From Coix lacryma-jobi var. lacryma-jobi (Eukaryota; Streptophyta; Magnoliopsida; Poales; Poaceae): DNA of 64,000 nucleotides. Both the position numbers and the translations under genes were made by a program. The notes under the pieces were generated by a model. It did not search any database and was not told the origin of the DNA. It was given only the letters and a program-made list of their open reading frames with translations. The stretch lies in NCBI GenBank assembly GCA_009763385.1, contig CM019831.1, positions 76,946,706 to 77,010,705 of the forward strand. Reading direction: 5' to 3'. Of this stretch, positions 55,044 through 64,000 are shown piece by piece; the first letter of the stretch is position 1; each line of letters begins with the position of its first letter.

Positions 55044-57779
55044 ATGGATCGCGGCGTGGGCAAACCGCCGTTTTTCGATGGGACGAACTTTGCGTATTGG
55101 AAGATACGCATGTCAGCCTATCTGCAGAGTTTGAGTTCTTCCATCTGGGATATTTGCAACTCTGCCGATTACGTGGTCTTGGCTGCCCGTGCGACTCAGA
55201 TCCAGATCGATGAGCACGAGGCCAATAGCCGAGCTCGTAATGCGCTCTTTTCGTGCTTGAGCGCTGGGGAGTTCGATCGTGTCTCTCATCTTGCTACGGC
55301 TCGGGAGATTTGGGCTACCCTCATTCGCTTTCATGAGGGCACCTCTCAAGTCAAAACCCGACTCTACGAGTCGTACAAGAGGGAGTATGAGAACTTCCGA
55401 CATCAGCCTGGCGAGAGCATAGAGAGTTTATTCGCTCGCTTTCAGGTGATTGTCAACAGGATGCGGGCTAACAGAGAGCAGTTGCCTTTTGACGATCATG
55501 AGCGTGCTTTGAAGCTTTTGCACACTCTTGACCGTTCGGTGTGGGACTCCAAGGTTCAGGCAATCATCGAATCGCCGAACTATGAGACCCTCACCTGCGA
55601 CGAGCTCTTCAGTAAGCTCAAGTCCAGTGAGATCGATGCTATGGCGAGGGCTTCTTTTGAAAATCCTTCTCGCCCGTCCATGGCTTTGGTTTCCGGCTCT
55701 TCCTCTAACCCCTCAGCTGGTTTTGCGCTTTCTTCTCTCTTTTCTGTGACAGAGGACCAGTTGGAGTCTTTGGGAGACGACGAGTTGGCTTTGCTTGCCA
55801 ACCGGTTCTCGCGGTTCCACAACAACCGCATGAACCGCCGTCGTGGAGGAGGACGCACGGGATGCTACGAGTGCGGCGACTCCGACCACTTCATCGCCAA
55901 CTGCCCCAAGAAGAACAAGCACTTGGGCAAGGGCGAACATGGGCGTAAGCGCGACTCCAAGTACAAGGAGAAGCACGTCCCCCCAAGGCACAAGAAACGG
56001 GGCGGCTTCGACAAAGAGTACATCAAGAAGAAGTACTTGGAGAAGCAGCAAGCTGAGCAGCGCGCGTTCTTCGCCACGCTCAGCGACGTCGACGGCTCGG
56101 ATGACGACTCCGCCAGCTCGAGCGATGACGAGTCCGAGAAGAAGAAGAGGATCGAGGACAAGCTGAACGGCCTCTGCTTCTTCGCCGATGACGACGGCTT
56201 CTGCACCATGGCGCTCGGAGATGAGGTCGACGGCGAGCCGGAGCGTACCCCTCGGAACGACGACGACGACGACACCTCCCAGGTATCTCTCACCTACGAC
56301 GAGCTTTCCTCCGAGGTTGAGAAGTTGACTGCTGCCCTCCTTAGCCAAGATAAGTTGCTTAGGCGTGCCGCTAGAGAGCGCAAGGAGTTTAGGCAGAAGT
56401 GGGAGGACACGGTGAAGGAGCTTGAGTTCGCTCGGTCCACCGTGGTAGTGTCGGAGGAGGCGGAGTGCGAGTCGTGCACCGCGCACATGACTGACCTTCT
56501 CACTCTGAGAGGTAAGTATGCTGCGTTGGTAGATGAGGTGGATGAGCTCCGTGCTAGGCCGCAGCTGTTGGGGGCATGCAAGACTTGTCCTGTCTTGCAA
56601 TCCGAGTTGGCAGAGAAGAACGCCAAGCTTGAGTCCTTAGAGAAGGCCAGCTCGGATATCGCTTGTGTTACGAGGTGTGCTTTGTGTGAGGGCCTGGAGA
56701 TGGAGATTGCCAATGTGAAGCATGGTAAGATACAAACCGAGGAAGAAAACACATACCTTCGGTCCATCTTGTCATGGGTCTCCAGTAGTGAGCCACAGCT
56801 CGGGATGATGATCTCCCAATTCAAGCGAGCTGTTGGTGCCCCTGGTGTAGGTTTTGCTCAGAGTGTTGATCTCTCAGTTTTTGGGAAGATTGGAGAGTCT
56901 AGTGGTCTGAAACCATGTGAGAAGCCAAATTCCACCACTACTCCCAAACTTGCCAAGCTTCCACTCAAAGAGCCAGCCAAGCCTATCACCAAGGATGATG
57001 TGGTTGAGGAACCCCCGAGAGCTCCTCCCAAGAACCCAGTTTGGGCACCCAAGCCAAACCACCTCAGAAACAAGCTTGATGCTATGCCACCCATTCGTGA
57101 GGAGTTGCCACAGAAGAGCAAAGGCAAAATGAGCCACACCCACAGCCCTGGTCACCAACAACCCCCTGTGCGTGCGGTGAGGTACCAGTGTGATTTTTGT
57201 GGGAGAGATGGTCACTTGAGCGAGTTCTGCTTTAGGCGCAAGAGAGAGGCGCGCAGGGCTCGGGAGATGGAGAACCCGGACATGTACCATCCAGCTCATG
57301 GTGGACATGTGCCGAAGGCTCAGGGGAGAGCTGCTAGGTCCGGACGTCAAGGTCCCCGGCCTAGGCAGGAGATGAGAGCCCCTAGGAGGGAGACTAGGTC
57401 TAGAGGTCCAGCACCTCAGTTTGTTAGGCCTAGGCAGGAGAGAGCTCCGAGGAGAGACGCTCGAGCAGTTGAGCCCCAGACTCCTAGGCGTAGATCTCGT
57501 AGAGAGCGTGCCCGACGGGGTCCTGCTTTTGCAGGTAACGGACCCCGTGGCGGAGGCTTAGTTGAGCGCTTTCCCCCACCGCGTTTTGAGTACCGCGGTG
57601 AGCGCTTCTTCCCTAGCGGACCACGCTTTCCTCAGCGTGGTGATCGCTTTCCTCGTAGACGTGCTAGGAATGGTTTTTACACTAACCCTTCTTTTGAGCA
57701 GCCGGCCCAACACTGGTTTTCCCCTTACTTCACTAACCCCAGTGTTGGACCGTATGCTCACCCTATGTCTTTTTATTGA
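55044..57779 (+). CDS. gag: B2 gag, intact, 911 residues
   Basis: Particle protein. The ATG at 55044 (MDRGVGKPPFFDGTNFAYWK) begins the copia gag domain (to ~230). A CCHC knuckle is at 274-287 (CYECGDSDHFIANC), then a Lys/Arg-rich stretch, an acidic Asp/Ser tract (~345-365), a long coiled-coil region (~410-620), a second CCHC at 716-729 (CDFCGRDGHLSEFC), and an Arg/Pro/Gly-rich tail (~760-870) suited to nucleic-acid binding. It ends PYAHPMSFY and TGA; B1 reads three codons further. Pol starts six bases later in another frame. It is unusually long for copia gag, as in Sireviruses. Confidence 0.95.
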   Translation: MDRGVGKPPFFDGTNFAYWKIRMSAYLQSLSSSIWDICNSADYVVLAARATQIQIDEHEANSRARNALFSCLSAGEFDRVSHLATAREIWATLIRFHEGTSQVKTRLYESYKREYENFRHQPGESIESLFARFQVIVNRMRANREQLPFDDHERALKLLHTLDRSVWDSKVQAIIESPNYETLTCDELFSKLKSSEIDAMARASFENPSRPSMALVSGSSSNPSAGFALSSLFSVTEDQLESLGDDELALLANRFSRFHNNRMNRRRGGGRTGCYECGDSDHFIANCPKKNKHLGKGEHGRKRDSKYKEKHVPPRHKKRGGFDKEYIKKKYLEKQQAEQRAFFATLSDVDGSDDDSASSSDDESEKKKRIEDKLNGLCFFADDDGFCTMALGDEVDGEPERTPRNDDDDDTSQVSLTYDELSSEVEKLTAALLSQDKLLRRAARERKEFRQKWEDTVKELEFARSTVVVSEEAECESCTAHMTDLLTLRGKYAALVDEVDELRARPQLLGACKTCPVLQSELAEKNAKLESLEKASSDIACVTRCALCEGLEMEIANVKHGKIQTEEENTYLRSILSWVSSSEPQLGMMISQFKRAVGAPGVGFAQSVDLSVFGKIGESSGLKPCEKPNSTTTPKLAKLPLKEPAKPITKDDVVEEPPRAPPKNPVWAPKPNHLRNKLDAMPPIREELPQKSKGKMSHTHSPGHQQPPVRAVRYQCDFCGRDGHLSEFCFRRKREARRAREMENPDMYHPAHGGHVPKAQGRAARSGRQGPRPRQEMRAPRRETRSRGPAPQFVRPRQERAPRRDARAVEPQTPRRRSRRERARRGPAFAGNGPRGGGLVERFPPPRFEYRGERFFPSGPRFPQRGDRFPRRRARNGFYTNPSFEQPAQHWFSPYFTNPSVGPYAHPMSFY

Positions 57780-57784
57780 TGTAG

Positions 57785-60700
57785 GTGAGGCGGTTGGAGG
57801 ACATTTGGTTGGTGGATTCCGGTTGTTCGAGGCACATGACCGGAAACGCCAAGTGGTTCTCCAGCCTTAGCCCGGTCGCCGGAAAGGAGTACATAACCTT
57901 CGGCGACAATAGTAAAGGTAAGGTATTGTCTCGTGGGACGGTGCGGGTTAATGAGCACTTTGTGTTGCGCGATGTAGCTCTTGTTTCTAACCTGCATTTT
58001 AACTTGCTTTCTGTTTCGCAACTTTTTGATGATGACTATGAGATTCGTTTCAAACCGAACCTTAGTCGCATCTTAGATCCTCAGGGCGATCTTGTATGTC
58101 TGATTTCGCCCTTTGGGAAAGTCTTTCGTGCGAATTTCTCGGAATCGTTTGGATCTTCTCGCTGTCTTTTGGCTAGTCCTTCTTCTTCCGATCTTTGGAA
58201 GTGGCATAGGAGGCTCGGTCACTTAAGCTTCGACTTGCTTGCAAGACTTAGCTCACTTGGCCTAATCCGAGGATTGCCCAAGCTTTCGATGGAGAAGGAT
58301 CTAGTTTGTCATTCTTGCAGACATGGGAAGATGGTTGCCGCTCCCCACCATCCAGTGACTAAGGTCATGACCTCGCACCCCGGAGAGCTTTTACATATGG
58401 ACCTTGTTGGTCCGGCTCGGGTGAGCTCGGTTGGTGGCAAGTGGTATGTTTTGGTTGTTGTTGACGACTTTTCGAGATATTCGTGGGTCTTCTTTTTGAC
58501 TGAGAAGACCGAGACTTTCTCATTTGCTCGCAATCTGATTTTGCGTCTTCAGAACGAGTTCCCTTTGAACTCGATGCGAGCTATTAGAAGTGATAATGGT
58601 TCCGAATTCAAAAATTCGGATTTTGAGAAGTTTTGTAACCGCCTTGGTTTGGAGCATCAGTTTTCTTCCCCCTATACACCACCCCAAAATGGTGTTGTAG
58701 AGAGGAAGAATCGGACCCTTGTTGAGATGGCCAGGACGATGCTTGATGAGCATAGGACTCCTAGGCGCTTTTGGGCCGAAGCTATGAACACTGCATGCTA
58801 CATTTCGAATCGCATTTTTCTGAGAGCGTTTTTGAAGAAGACCTCTTATGAGTTGCGTTTTGGTCGCCAGCCCAAGGTGAGTTATTTTAGAGTCTTTGGT
58901 TGCCACTGTTTTATATTGAGAAAAGGCAACCTAGACAAGTTTGAGTCTCGTTCTTCTGACGGTGTGTTTTTGGGTTATGGCACTCACACTCGAGCTTATC
59001 GTGTACTCAACCTTGACACTAACCGAGTCATGGAGACATCAGATGTCACCTTCGACGAGACTCTTGTTTCTCCTTCTTCTCGTTTTGAGCGTGCAGGTGA
59101 TCATGAGGTTGGAGAGCCTCTTTTTGATGATGAGGAAGAAGGTGCTGAAGGTATAGATGATCCAGCACCCCCTCCACCTGCCGTGCCGCAAAGAGCGGCC
59201 TCGACGACGACTCACGGCCCCGACACTTCTTCTTCCTGGGGGCCGTGGGATCCTCCACCTCGCGCAGTACCTTTTGTACCCGGGGTGGAACCAGCTGCTG
59301 TTGAGGGGGAGGTCACTTCTTCCCGGGAGGCGCCACGACACATCCAGCGCCAGCACCCTCCTCAGCAGATGATCGGCGACATCAACGAGCGAGTTACTCG
59401 CTCCAGGTCACAGCACATCTCGCACTTTGCTCATTCTGCTTTTGTTGCGTCTTTTGAGCCCCGAGATGTTGGACACGCATTGACGGATCCGGATTGGGTC
59501 AATGCCATGCATGAGGAGCTAGAGAACTTTGAGCGAAATCGGGTTTGGGTTCTAGTGCCACCACCTCCTGACTGTAAACCTATTGGGACAAAATGGGTAT
59601 TTAAAAACAAGCAAGGAGAGGAGGGCCACATTGTGAGAAACAAGGCCCGGCTTGTAGCGAAGGGTTATAGTCAGAAGGAGGGGATAGATTATGAGGAGAC
59701 CTTCGCTCCTGTAGCTCGTTTGGAGGCTATTAGGATACTCTTGGCTTATGCTGCATCCATGGGTTTCAAACTTTTTCAAATGGATGTCAAGAGTGCCTTC
59801 TTAAACGGCTACATTGAGGAGGAGGTCTATGTCCAGCAACCCCCCGGTTTTGAAAATCCCAAGTTTCCAAACCATGTCTTTAAACTCCACAAAGCTTTGT
59901 ATGGTTTGAAACAAGCCCCTAGAGCCTGGTATGATAGATTGAAAACTTTTCTGCTAGCTAAGGGTTTTAAAATGGGATGTGTAGATAAGACGCTCTTTCT
60001 CCTCCGGCAAGGCAAAGACACGCTCTTGGTCCAAATTTACGTGGATGATATCATTTTCGGTGGTTCTTCTCACGCTTTGGTTGCCAAGTTTGCAGATACT
60101 ATGAGCAGGGAGTTCGAGATGAGCATGATGGGCGAGTTGACTTTCTTTCTCGGGTTGCAAATTAAGCAATCCCGAGAGGGGACGTTTGTGCACCAGGGCA
60201 AGTACACGAGGGACTTGCTGAAGCGGTTCGACATGGGTGAGGCCAAGCCTCTTCCGACGCCCATGTCAACGACGACTGCCCTGGATGCGGATGTGGACGG
60301 AGAAGCAGTGGACCAGAAGGAGTACCGCAGCATGATTGGATCGCTGCTCTACCTGACGGCGACACGGCCGGACATTCAGTTCGCTGTGTGCTTGTGCGCG
60401 CGCTTTCAGGCTTCGCCACGCACTTCTCACCGTCAGGCGGTGAAGCGCATCTTCAGGTACCTTCGTTTCACGCCAGAGCTCGGGATTTGGTATTCTGCTT
60501 CTTCCACCCTCTCGCTTTGTGGCTTTTCTGATGCTGATTTTGCTGGTTGTCGCATTGAGCGCAAGTCTACTTCTGGGACTTGCCAGTTTATTGGATCTTC
60601 TCTGGTGTCTTGGTCTTCTCGCAAGCAGTCTAGTGTCGCTCAGTCTACCACGGAGGCTGAATATGTTGCTGCGGCTAGCTGCTGTTCCCAGTTACTCTGG

Positions 60701-60982
60701 ATGATGGCCACTTTGCGTGATTTTGGTTTGAGCTTTACTCGAGTGCCTTTGCTTTGTGACAGCACGAGTGCTATTAGCGTTGCTAAGAACCCCGTGCTTC
60801 ACTCGAAAACCAAACACATTGATGTGCGCTTTCATTTCTTGCGAGACCACCAGGAGAAGGGTGATATCGACCTTCGCCATGTCGATACTCATCACCAATT
60901 GGCTGATATTTTCACCAAGCCTTTAGACGAATCAACCTTTAATAGGTTGAGGGGTGAGCTTGGTGTGTGTTTCCCCTTTTAG
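57785..60982 (+). CDS. pol: B2 pol polyprotein, intact, 1065 residues
   Basis: The frame opens after TAG (57782-57784) with GTG; an ATG is absent here, so pol must be reached by frameshifting, readthrough, re-initiation or splicing. Protease: D11-S12-G13 in WLVDSGCSRHM. Integrase: D206 (LLHMDLVGP), D270 (IRSDNGSEF), E306 (NGVVERKNR), with the 35-residue DD-E spacing. Reverse transcriptase: RNKARLVAKGYSQKEGIDY, FAPVARLEAIR, and Y752-V-D-D755. RNase H: GFSDADFAGC, STTEAEYVA, TKHIDVRFHFLRDH, then DIFTKPLDE near the C-terminus. All catalytic residues are present and there is no stop. TAG ends it at 60980-60982. Confidence 0.95.
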   Translation: MRRLEDIWLVDSGCSRHMTGNAKWFSSLSPVAGKEYITFGDNSKGKVLSRGTVRVNEHFVLRDVALVSNLHFNLLSVSQLFDDDYEIRFKPNLSRILDPQGDLVCLISPFGKVFRANFSESFGSSRCLLASPSSSDLWKWHRRLGHLSFDLLARLSSLGLIRGLPKLSMEKDLVCHSCRHGKMVAAPHHPVTKVMTSHPGELLHMDLVGPARVSSVGGKWYVLVVVDDFSRYSWVFFLTEKTETFSFARNLILRLQNEFPLNSMRAIRSDNGSEFKNSDFEKFCNRLGLEHQFSSPYTPPQNGVVERKNRTLVEMARTMLDEHRTPRRFWAEAMNTACYISNRIFLRAFLKKTSYELRFGRQPKVSYFRVFGCHCFILRKGNLDKFESRSSDGVFLGYGTHTRAYRVLNLDTNRVMETSDVTFDETLVSPSSRFERAGDHEVGEPLFDDEEEGAEGIDDPAPPPPAVPQRAASTTTHGPDTSSSWGPWDPPPRAVPFVPGVEPAAVEGEVTSSREAPRHIQRQHPPQQMIGDINERVTRSRSQHISHFAHSAFVASFEPRDVGHALTDPDWVNAMHEELENFERNRVWVLVPPPPDCKPIGTKWVFKNKQGEEGHIVRNKARLVAKGYSQKEGIDYEETFAPVARLEAIRILLAYAASMGFKLFQMDVKSAFLNGYIEEEVYVQQPPGFENPKFPNHVFKLHKALYGLKQAPRAWYDRLKTFLLAKGFKMGCVDKTLFLLRQGKDTLLVQIYVDDIIFGGSSHALVAKFADTMSREFEMSMMGELTFFLGLQIKQSREGTFVHQGKYTRDLLKRFDMGEAKPLPTPMSTTTALDADVDGEAVDQKEYRSMIGSLLYLTATRPDIQFAVCLCARFQASPRTSHRQAVKRIFRYLRFTPELGIWYSASSTLSLCGFSDADFAGCRIERKSTSGTCQFIGSSLVSWSSRKQSSVAQSTTEAEYVAAASCCSQLLWMMATLRDFGLSFTRVPLLCDSTSAISVAKNPVLHSKTKHIDVRFHFLRDHQEKGDIDLRHVDTHHQLADIFTKPLDESTFNRLRGELGVCFPF

Positions 60983-62652
60983 ATGGGGGAAGCATTTTGA
61001 GATGTACAGACTGACTCTTTTATTTTGAGGCTCTTTTCTTTTGAGTTTCTTGAGTCTTTCCAATTGGTACCTTCCTTCCTTCAGTTTTGTGTCGGGCATA
61101 CGCATTTACATTCAGAGCTTCATGTCTATATTCACTAGAATGTAATTATGCTCTTGTTAGCATTGCTCCGATACTTATGATGATGCTTGTAGCTTATGCT
61201 CTTTCTGATCACTGTTACATGTTATGAGCGAGCTATTTTTAGAATGGTGAATTATGCCTAATGTATATAAATCTGAAAATGTTCACCATTGAGATATGCA
61301 ACTAGCATGTGTAGGGTGTGTTGAGTCCATTCCTGCTTTTCATATATGCTAGGTTGCTATGTCTCTAGTTCTGAGTCATTCACTTGCTTGGTTGTTCATA
61401 ACTTGCTTAAAATCTGAGCCAAGTATTGTTGAATTGAAAAGATCGAGATGGGATTGCTTGTCAACACCTCATGGTATTGAGACTGTTTCTCATTGCACTT
61501 TGAGTTAAACTTGAGCCATGTAGTGTATGACCGAAACCGTTGCTTTAAGCTTCTGATTGCTTCGGCATAGGCTTCGCACGGTTGAAAAGTTAGGCGATGA
61601 CAAGCTTTCAACCTCTCGCAATCACATGCTAAAAATGAACTTGTGAATTGTTTTACCGCTGCAACTCTGATATGAATTTGAAATCACAAGTATATGCTTC
61701 ATTCCTATGCATGATGATTGAACTTTGCTAGGGGTAGTTCACCTTGTATATATGCTTAGCACTTGTTTGGATTCCTTCTATACATGTCTAGTGCTATTTT
61801 GATGGTGACTATCCTTTTTGTGGCTTAAAACTGCTCACATGCTCATTTGCTTCATATTTCGTATAAGTGATCAGTTTGAGCCTTTGCTATTTGAGTGCTT
61901 AATTGAGATCTTGGAGCTATACTGATTAGAGCATCTTTGCACTCTTTTGACTATATACTTGAAGCTCCTAACTTGCATTTTGACTTCATATGCTTTTGGA
62001 AGGAGATCTTGTGTTCAGGGGGAGTTTGTGTAAAGGGAGTTGCTTCTCCGATACCTTTTGGCCTTGATAAGTGCATTTTCAACTAGGGGGAGAAATTCAT
62101 GCAAATCATATGCTCCTGTGTTGATCAACTAAGGGGAGAATCATTTGTCCTAGTTACTTGCATTTGTCGAGGGGGAGTTTGCTAGTTGTGTTGAGCCGTT
62201 GCCTCTGTCTTGAGGGACTAGCAAACGTTCCTAGCTTTTCATGAGCTTTCATAAGCTTTTTCATTTGGTTTTCAATTGGTATCGTCTGGTGTGCTTTCCC
62301 ATTTTAGCTTGGGTTGATTTCCAATTGGTTCGGAGTGATTTTCTTGCTAGTTGTGTTGAGCCTCTGTGCCTCTATCTTGAGGGACTAGCATTTTGCTTCT
62401 GTTGTCCTCCGATCTTCAATTGGTATCTGCTAGCGGTGTTGAGCCTGTTCTACCTCTTCTTGAGGGCTAGCTTTGCTTGGTTGCGTCGAGCCGTTGCCCA
62501 TGTCTTTGGGGACCAAGTTTTCGCTTCATCCACTTGACCTTCTTTGGCTTTTGTTCGGCTTTTGGGTCATTTGGTTGGGTTTTCTCTTCCCACTCCTTCC
62601 TACCTCCTTCTTCTTATTCATGATTTGTTGTGGAGTTGACAATGCACTCATC
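60983..62652 (+). other. B2 long 3' non-coding region
   Basis: About 1.67 kb, T-rich and without a coding frame. From 62020 on it has polypurine tracts: cagggggag (about 62018), ctagggggaga (62082), ctaaggggaga (62128), cgagggggag (62169) and the LTR-adjacent tract. Bases 62170-62520 hold four hairpin units, and caattggtat recurs at about 62273 and 62417. Confidence 0.75.
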
Positions 62653-62662
62653 AAGGGGGAGA
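62653..62662 (+). other. Polypurine tract of B2
   Basis: AAGGGGGAGA, one base before the 3' LTR start at 62664; it primes plus-strand DNA. Confidence 0.88.
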
Positions 62663-62663
62663 T

Positions 62664-64000
62664 TGCGGATACATGGGTGTATGCCGAGTCTCTGTGTGAT
62701 GAGTGATTGTCAACGGAGATGATGCGCATGTTCTTTGGCTTGTGTTGTGCAGGTGTCGAGCACGGAGACAGTGATCGATGGCGGGTGAAGGTCAAGTTGC
62801 GACGTGCCGTGCCGACGGACCGGGCGCGATGAAGGATGGGCGTGCCGTGCGGCGGACGTGCCATGCCGATGTATCGGACGGTGAAGGGCGGACGTGGACT
62901 TGGACTGATGGACTGGAGGCCGGAGGATCAGCTGTGGTGGCTGGCAGCCTGCGACAGCGACAAGCGGAGAAGTGCGATCATGTCGGTGGAAGGGGTGCAC
63001 AGGCGGTGCATCCCCTCTACGACGCCGGTTTGTTGGTAGAGCCCGGGAAAAACCAACGGTGGACGGTTTCCAGGTTTGGGCCTCAAAACCTGGGTGCTGG
63101 GTTTCCAGGTTGCGCCACAAAACCTGGGCGCGACGGTTTCCAGGTTGAGCCTCAAAACCTGGGCGTTGGGCCGGTTTCCGAGTTTGGGCCTCAAAACTCG
63201 GGCGCGGACGGTTTCCGAGTTTGGCCACAAAACTCGGGCTGGAGGCTGGTTTCCCGGTTTGGGCCTCAAAACCGGGGGCTGATGGAAAAGGCTGGTTTCC
63301 CGGTTTGGGCCACAAAACCGGGGGTGCAGAGTGGTGGCGGCACGTGGCGGCGATCTGAAGGTTGCGTGGAGGCGACGCGGAAGACCGTGCGGGCGTGGCC
63401 GTCGGATCTACCTACCACCAGCGGGTGGACTAGAATAGCCTTAGGGTTAGGACTGGTCCGCTCTGTAAATACAGTAGTGAGGGGTAGAGTAGGAAATAGG
63501 CTTAGGCTAGGTTAGTATAAGTAGTCTAGGGGAGACACCCTCCTCCCTATCTCAATTTCAGTTAGCGCAGTCTTTTGCTTCCTAGAATTAGGGTTTCCAG
63601 TCTCCCATCCCCTGCTTTAGCTAGTTGAGATCCGCAGAGAGACTCCACTCTGTGTACTGTTGATTCGAGGAAGTGAGGCCGTATCCTCACCTTGGATCCC
63701 ATCTCTTGGTGTCAATTCGCGTTTTGATTTCATGTTCATCATGTTCTTCGCGGATTGCTTTGTGCCTTGAGTTTTCCCGTCGCTTGATCTTTGTGCTCGG
63801 TTCATCTTTTGCGATTCCGTTTGAACTGAGTTGTTCTAGATCGTGAGGCACTTCTTTCCACCGAAAGAAATCATCTCTAACCTCACGGTCTAGGAGATCG
63901 ATCGATTTTTCGTTTCGGGTCACTTTTCGTCCCTTCCCCCAAAATTCTTCGATTCACCGATTTGGAGTTAGGTTCGAGCCATGATCTCTTAGGGATAGCT
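62664..64000 (+). repeat. 3' LTR of B2 (cut by window end)
   Basis: Identical to 52986-54322 except G for A at 63917. It includes the hairpin array (63065-63324) and the TATA-like box (63516-63523). Confidence 0.95.

Larger units (their letters stand above)
52986..64000 (+). mobile_element. Young, apparently intact copia element B2 (runs past window end)
   Basis: 5' LTR 52986-54980, primer site, gag 55044-57779, pol 57785-60982, non-coding 3' region, polypurine tract 62653-62662, 3' LTR from 62664. Over the 1337 bases present in both LTRs I find one difference (A at 54239, G at 63917). Gag and pol are fully open. The left target copy is gcagc (52981-52985); the right one would lie near 64659, outside. 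Same family as B1 but with a different dyad type in the LTR. Complete domains and near-identical LTRs mean recent activity. Confidence 0.94.

Noticed and set aside
55713..56600. 295-codon minus frame opposite B2 gag
   Set aside because: Shadow of the intact gag on the other strand.

Overview
This is nuclear DNA from a grass, probably a panicoid: it is built almost entirely of nested LTR retrotransposons of Sirevirus-type Ty1/copia and Ty3/gypsy (Tekay/Del-like and Athila-like), plus one En/Spm (CACTA) transposon. I see no convincing single-copy host gene, no tRNA or rRNA gene and no CRISPR. The species cannot be named from the sequence alone.

Layout. 1-1042: end of a minus-strand copia LTR. 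1085-2313: gypsy-type LTR piece. 2317-4954: 5' part of a minus-strand Sirevirus (called C1: broken gag, primer site, LTR). 5591-5690: dyad repeats of a second CACTA type. 5858-9294 and 20310-20507: a CACTA element that holds a spliced, gene-like reading frame; it is split by a minus-strand copia element (B1, 9295-20309, TSD ctata), which is itself split by a 3.2-kb gypsy solo LTR (13003-16239, TSD gtgga) and damaged at a recombined LTR fragment (10835-11292). 20747-26726: remains of a minus-strand Athila-like gypsy element (LTR, polypurine tract, broken protease region) holding a solo LTR (23716-24970, TSD ctcca). 26727-51487: a plus-strand Sirevirus (A) with a large internal deletion; its reverse transcriptase is cut by a non-coding LTR element (29848-49694, TSD cttag/cttac), whose 3' LTR is cut in turn by a full-length 13.4-kb minus-strand Sirevirus (C2, 36184-49585, TSD gatat). 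51488-52985: two more LTR pieces. 52986 to the window end: an apparently intact, very young plus-strand copia element (B2) with open gag and pol and near-identical LTRs.

How the parts work. B2 has everything expected of an autonomous copia element: LTR promoter, initiator-tRNA primer site, gag with two zinc knuckles, pol with protease, DD35E integrase, YVDD reverse transcriptase and RNase H, a long 3' non-coding region with several polypurine tracts, and a 3' LTR. C2 has the same plan, with one stop in pol, plus an unusual 878-codon accessory reading frame downstream of pol with its own leader. The non-coding parts are the most interesting: several LTR families carry arrays of short dyads whose arms change together between units and families, and one such array also lies in front of the C2 accessory frame.
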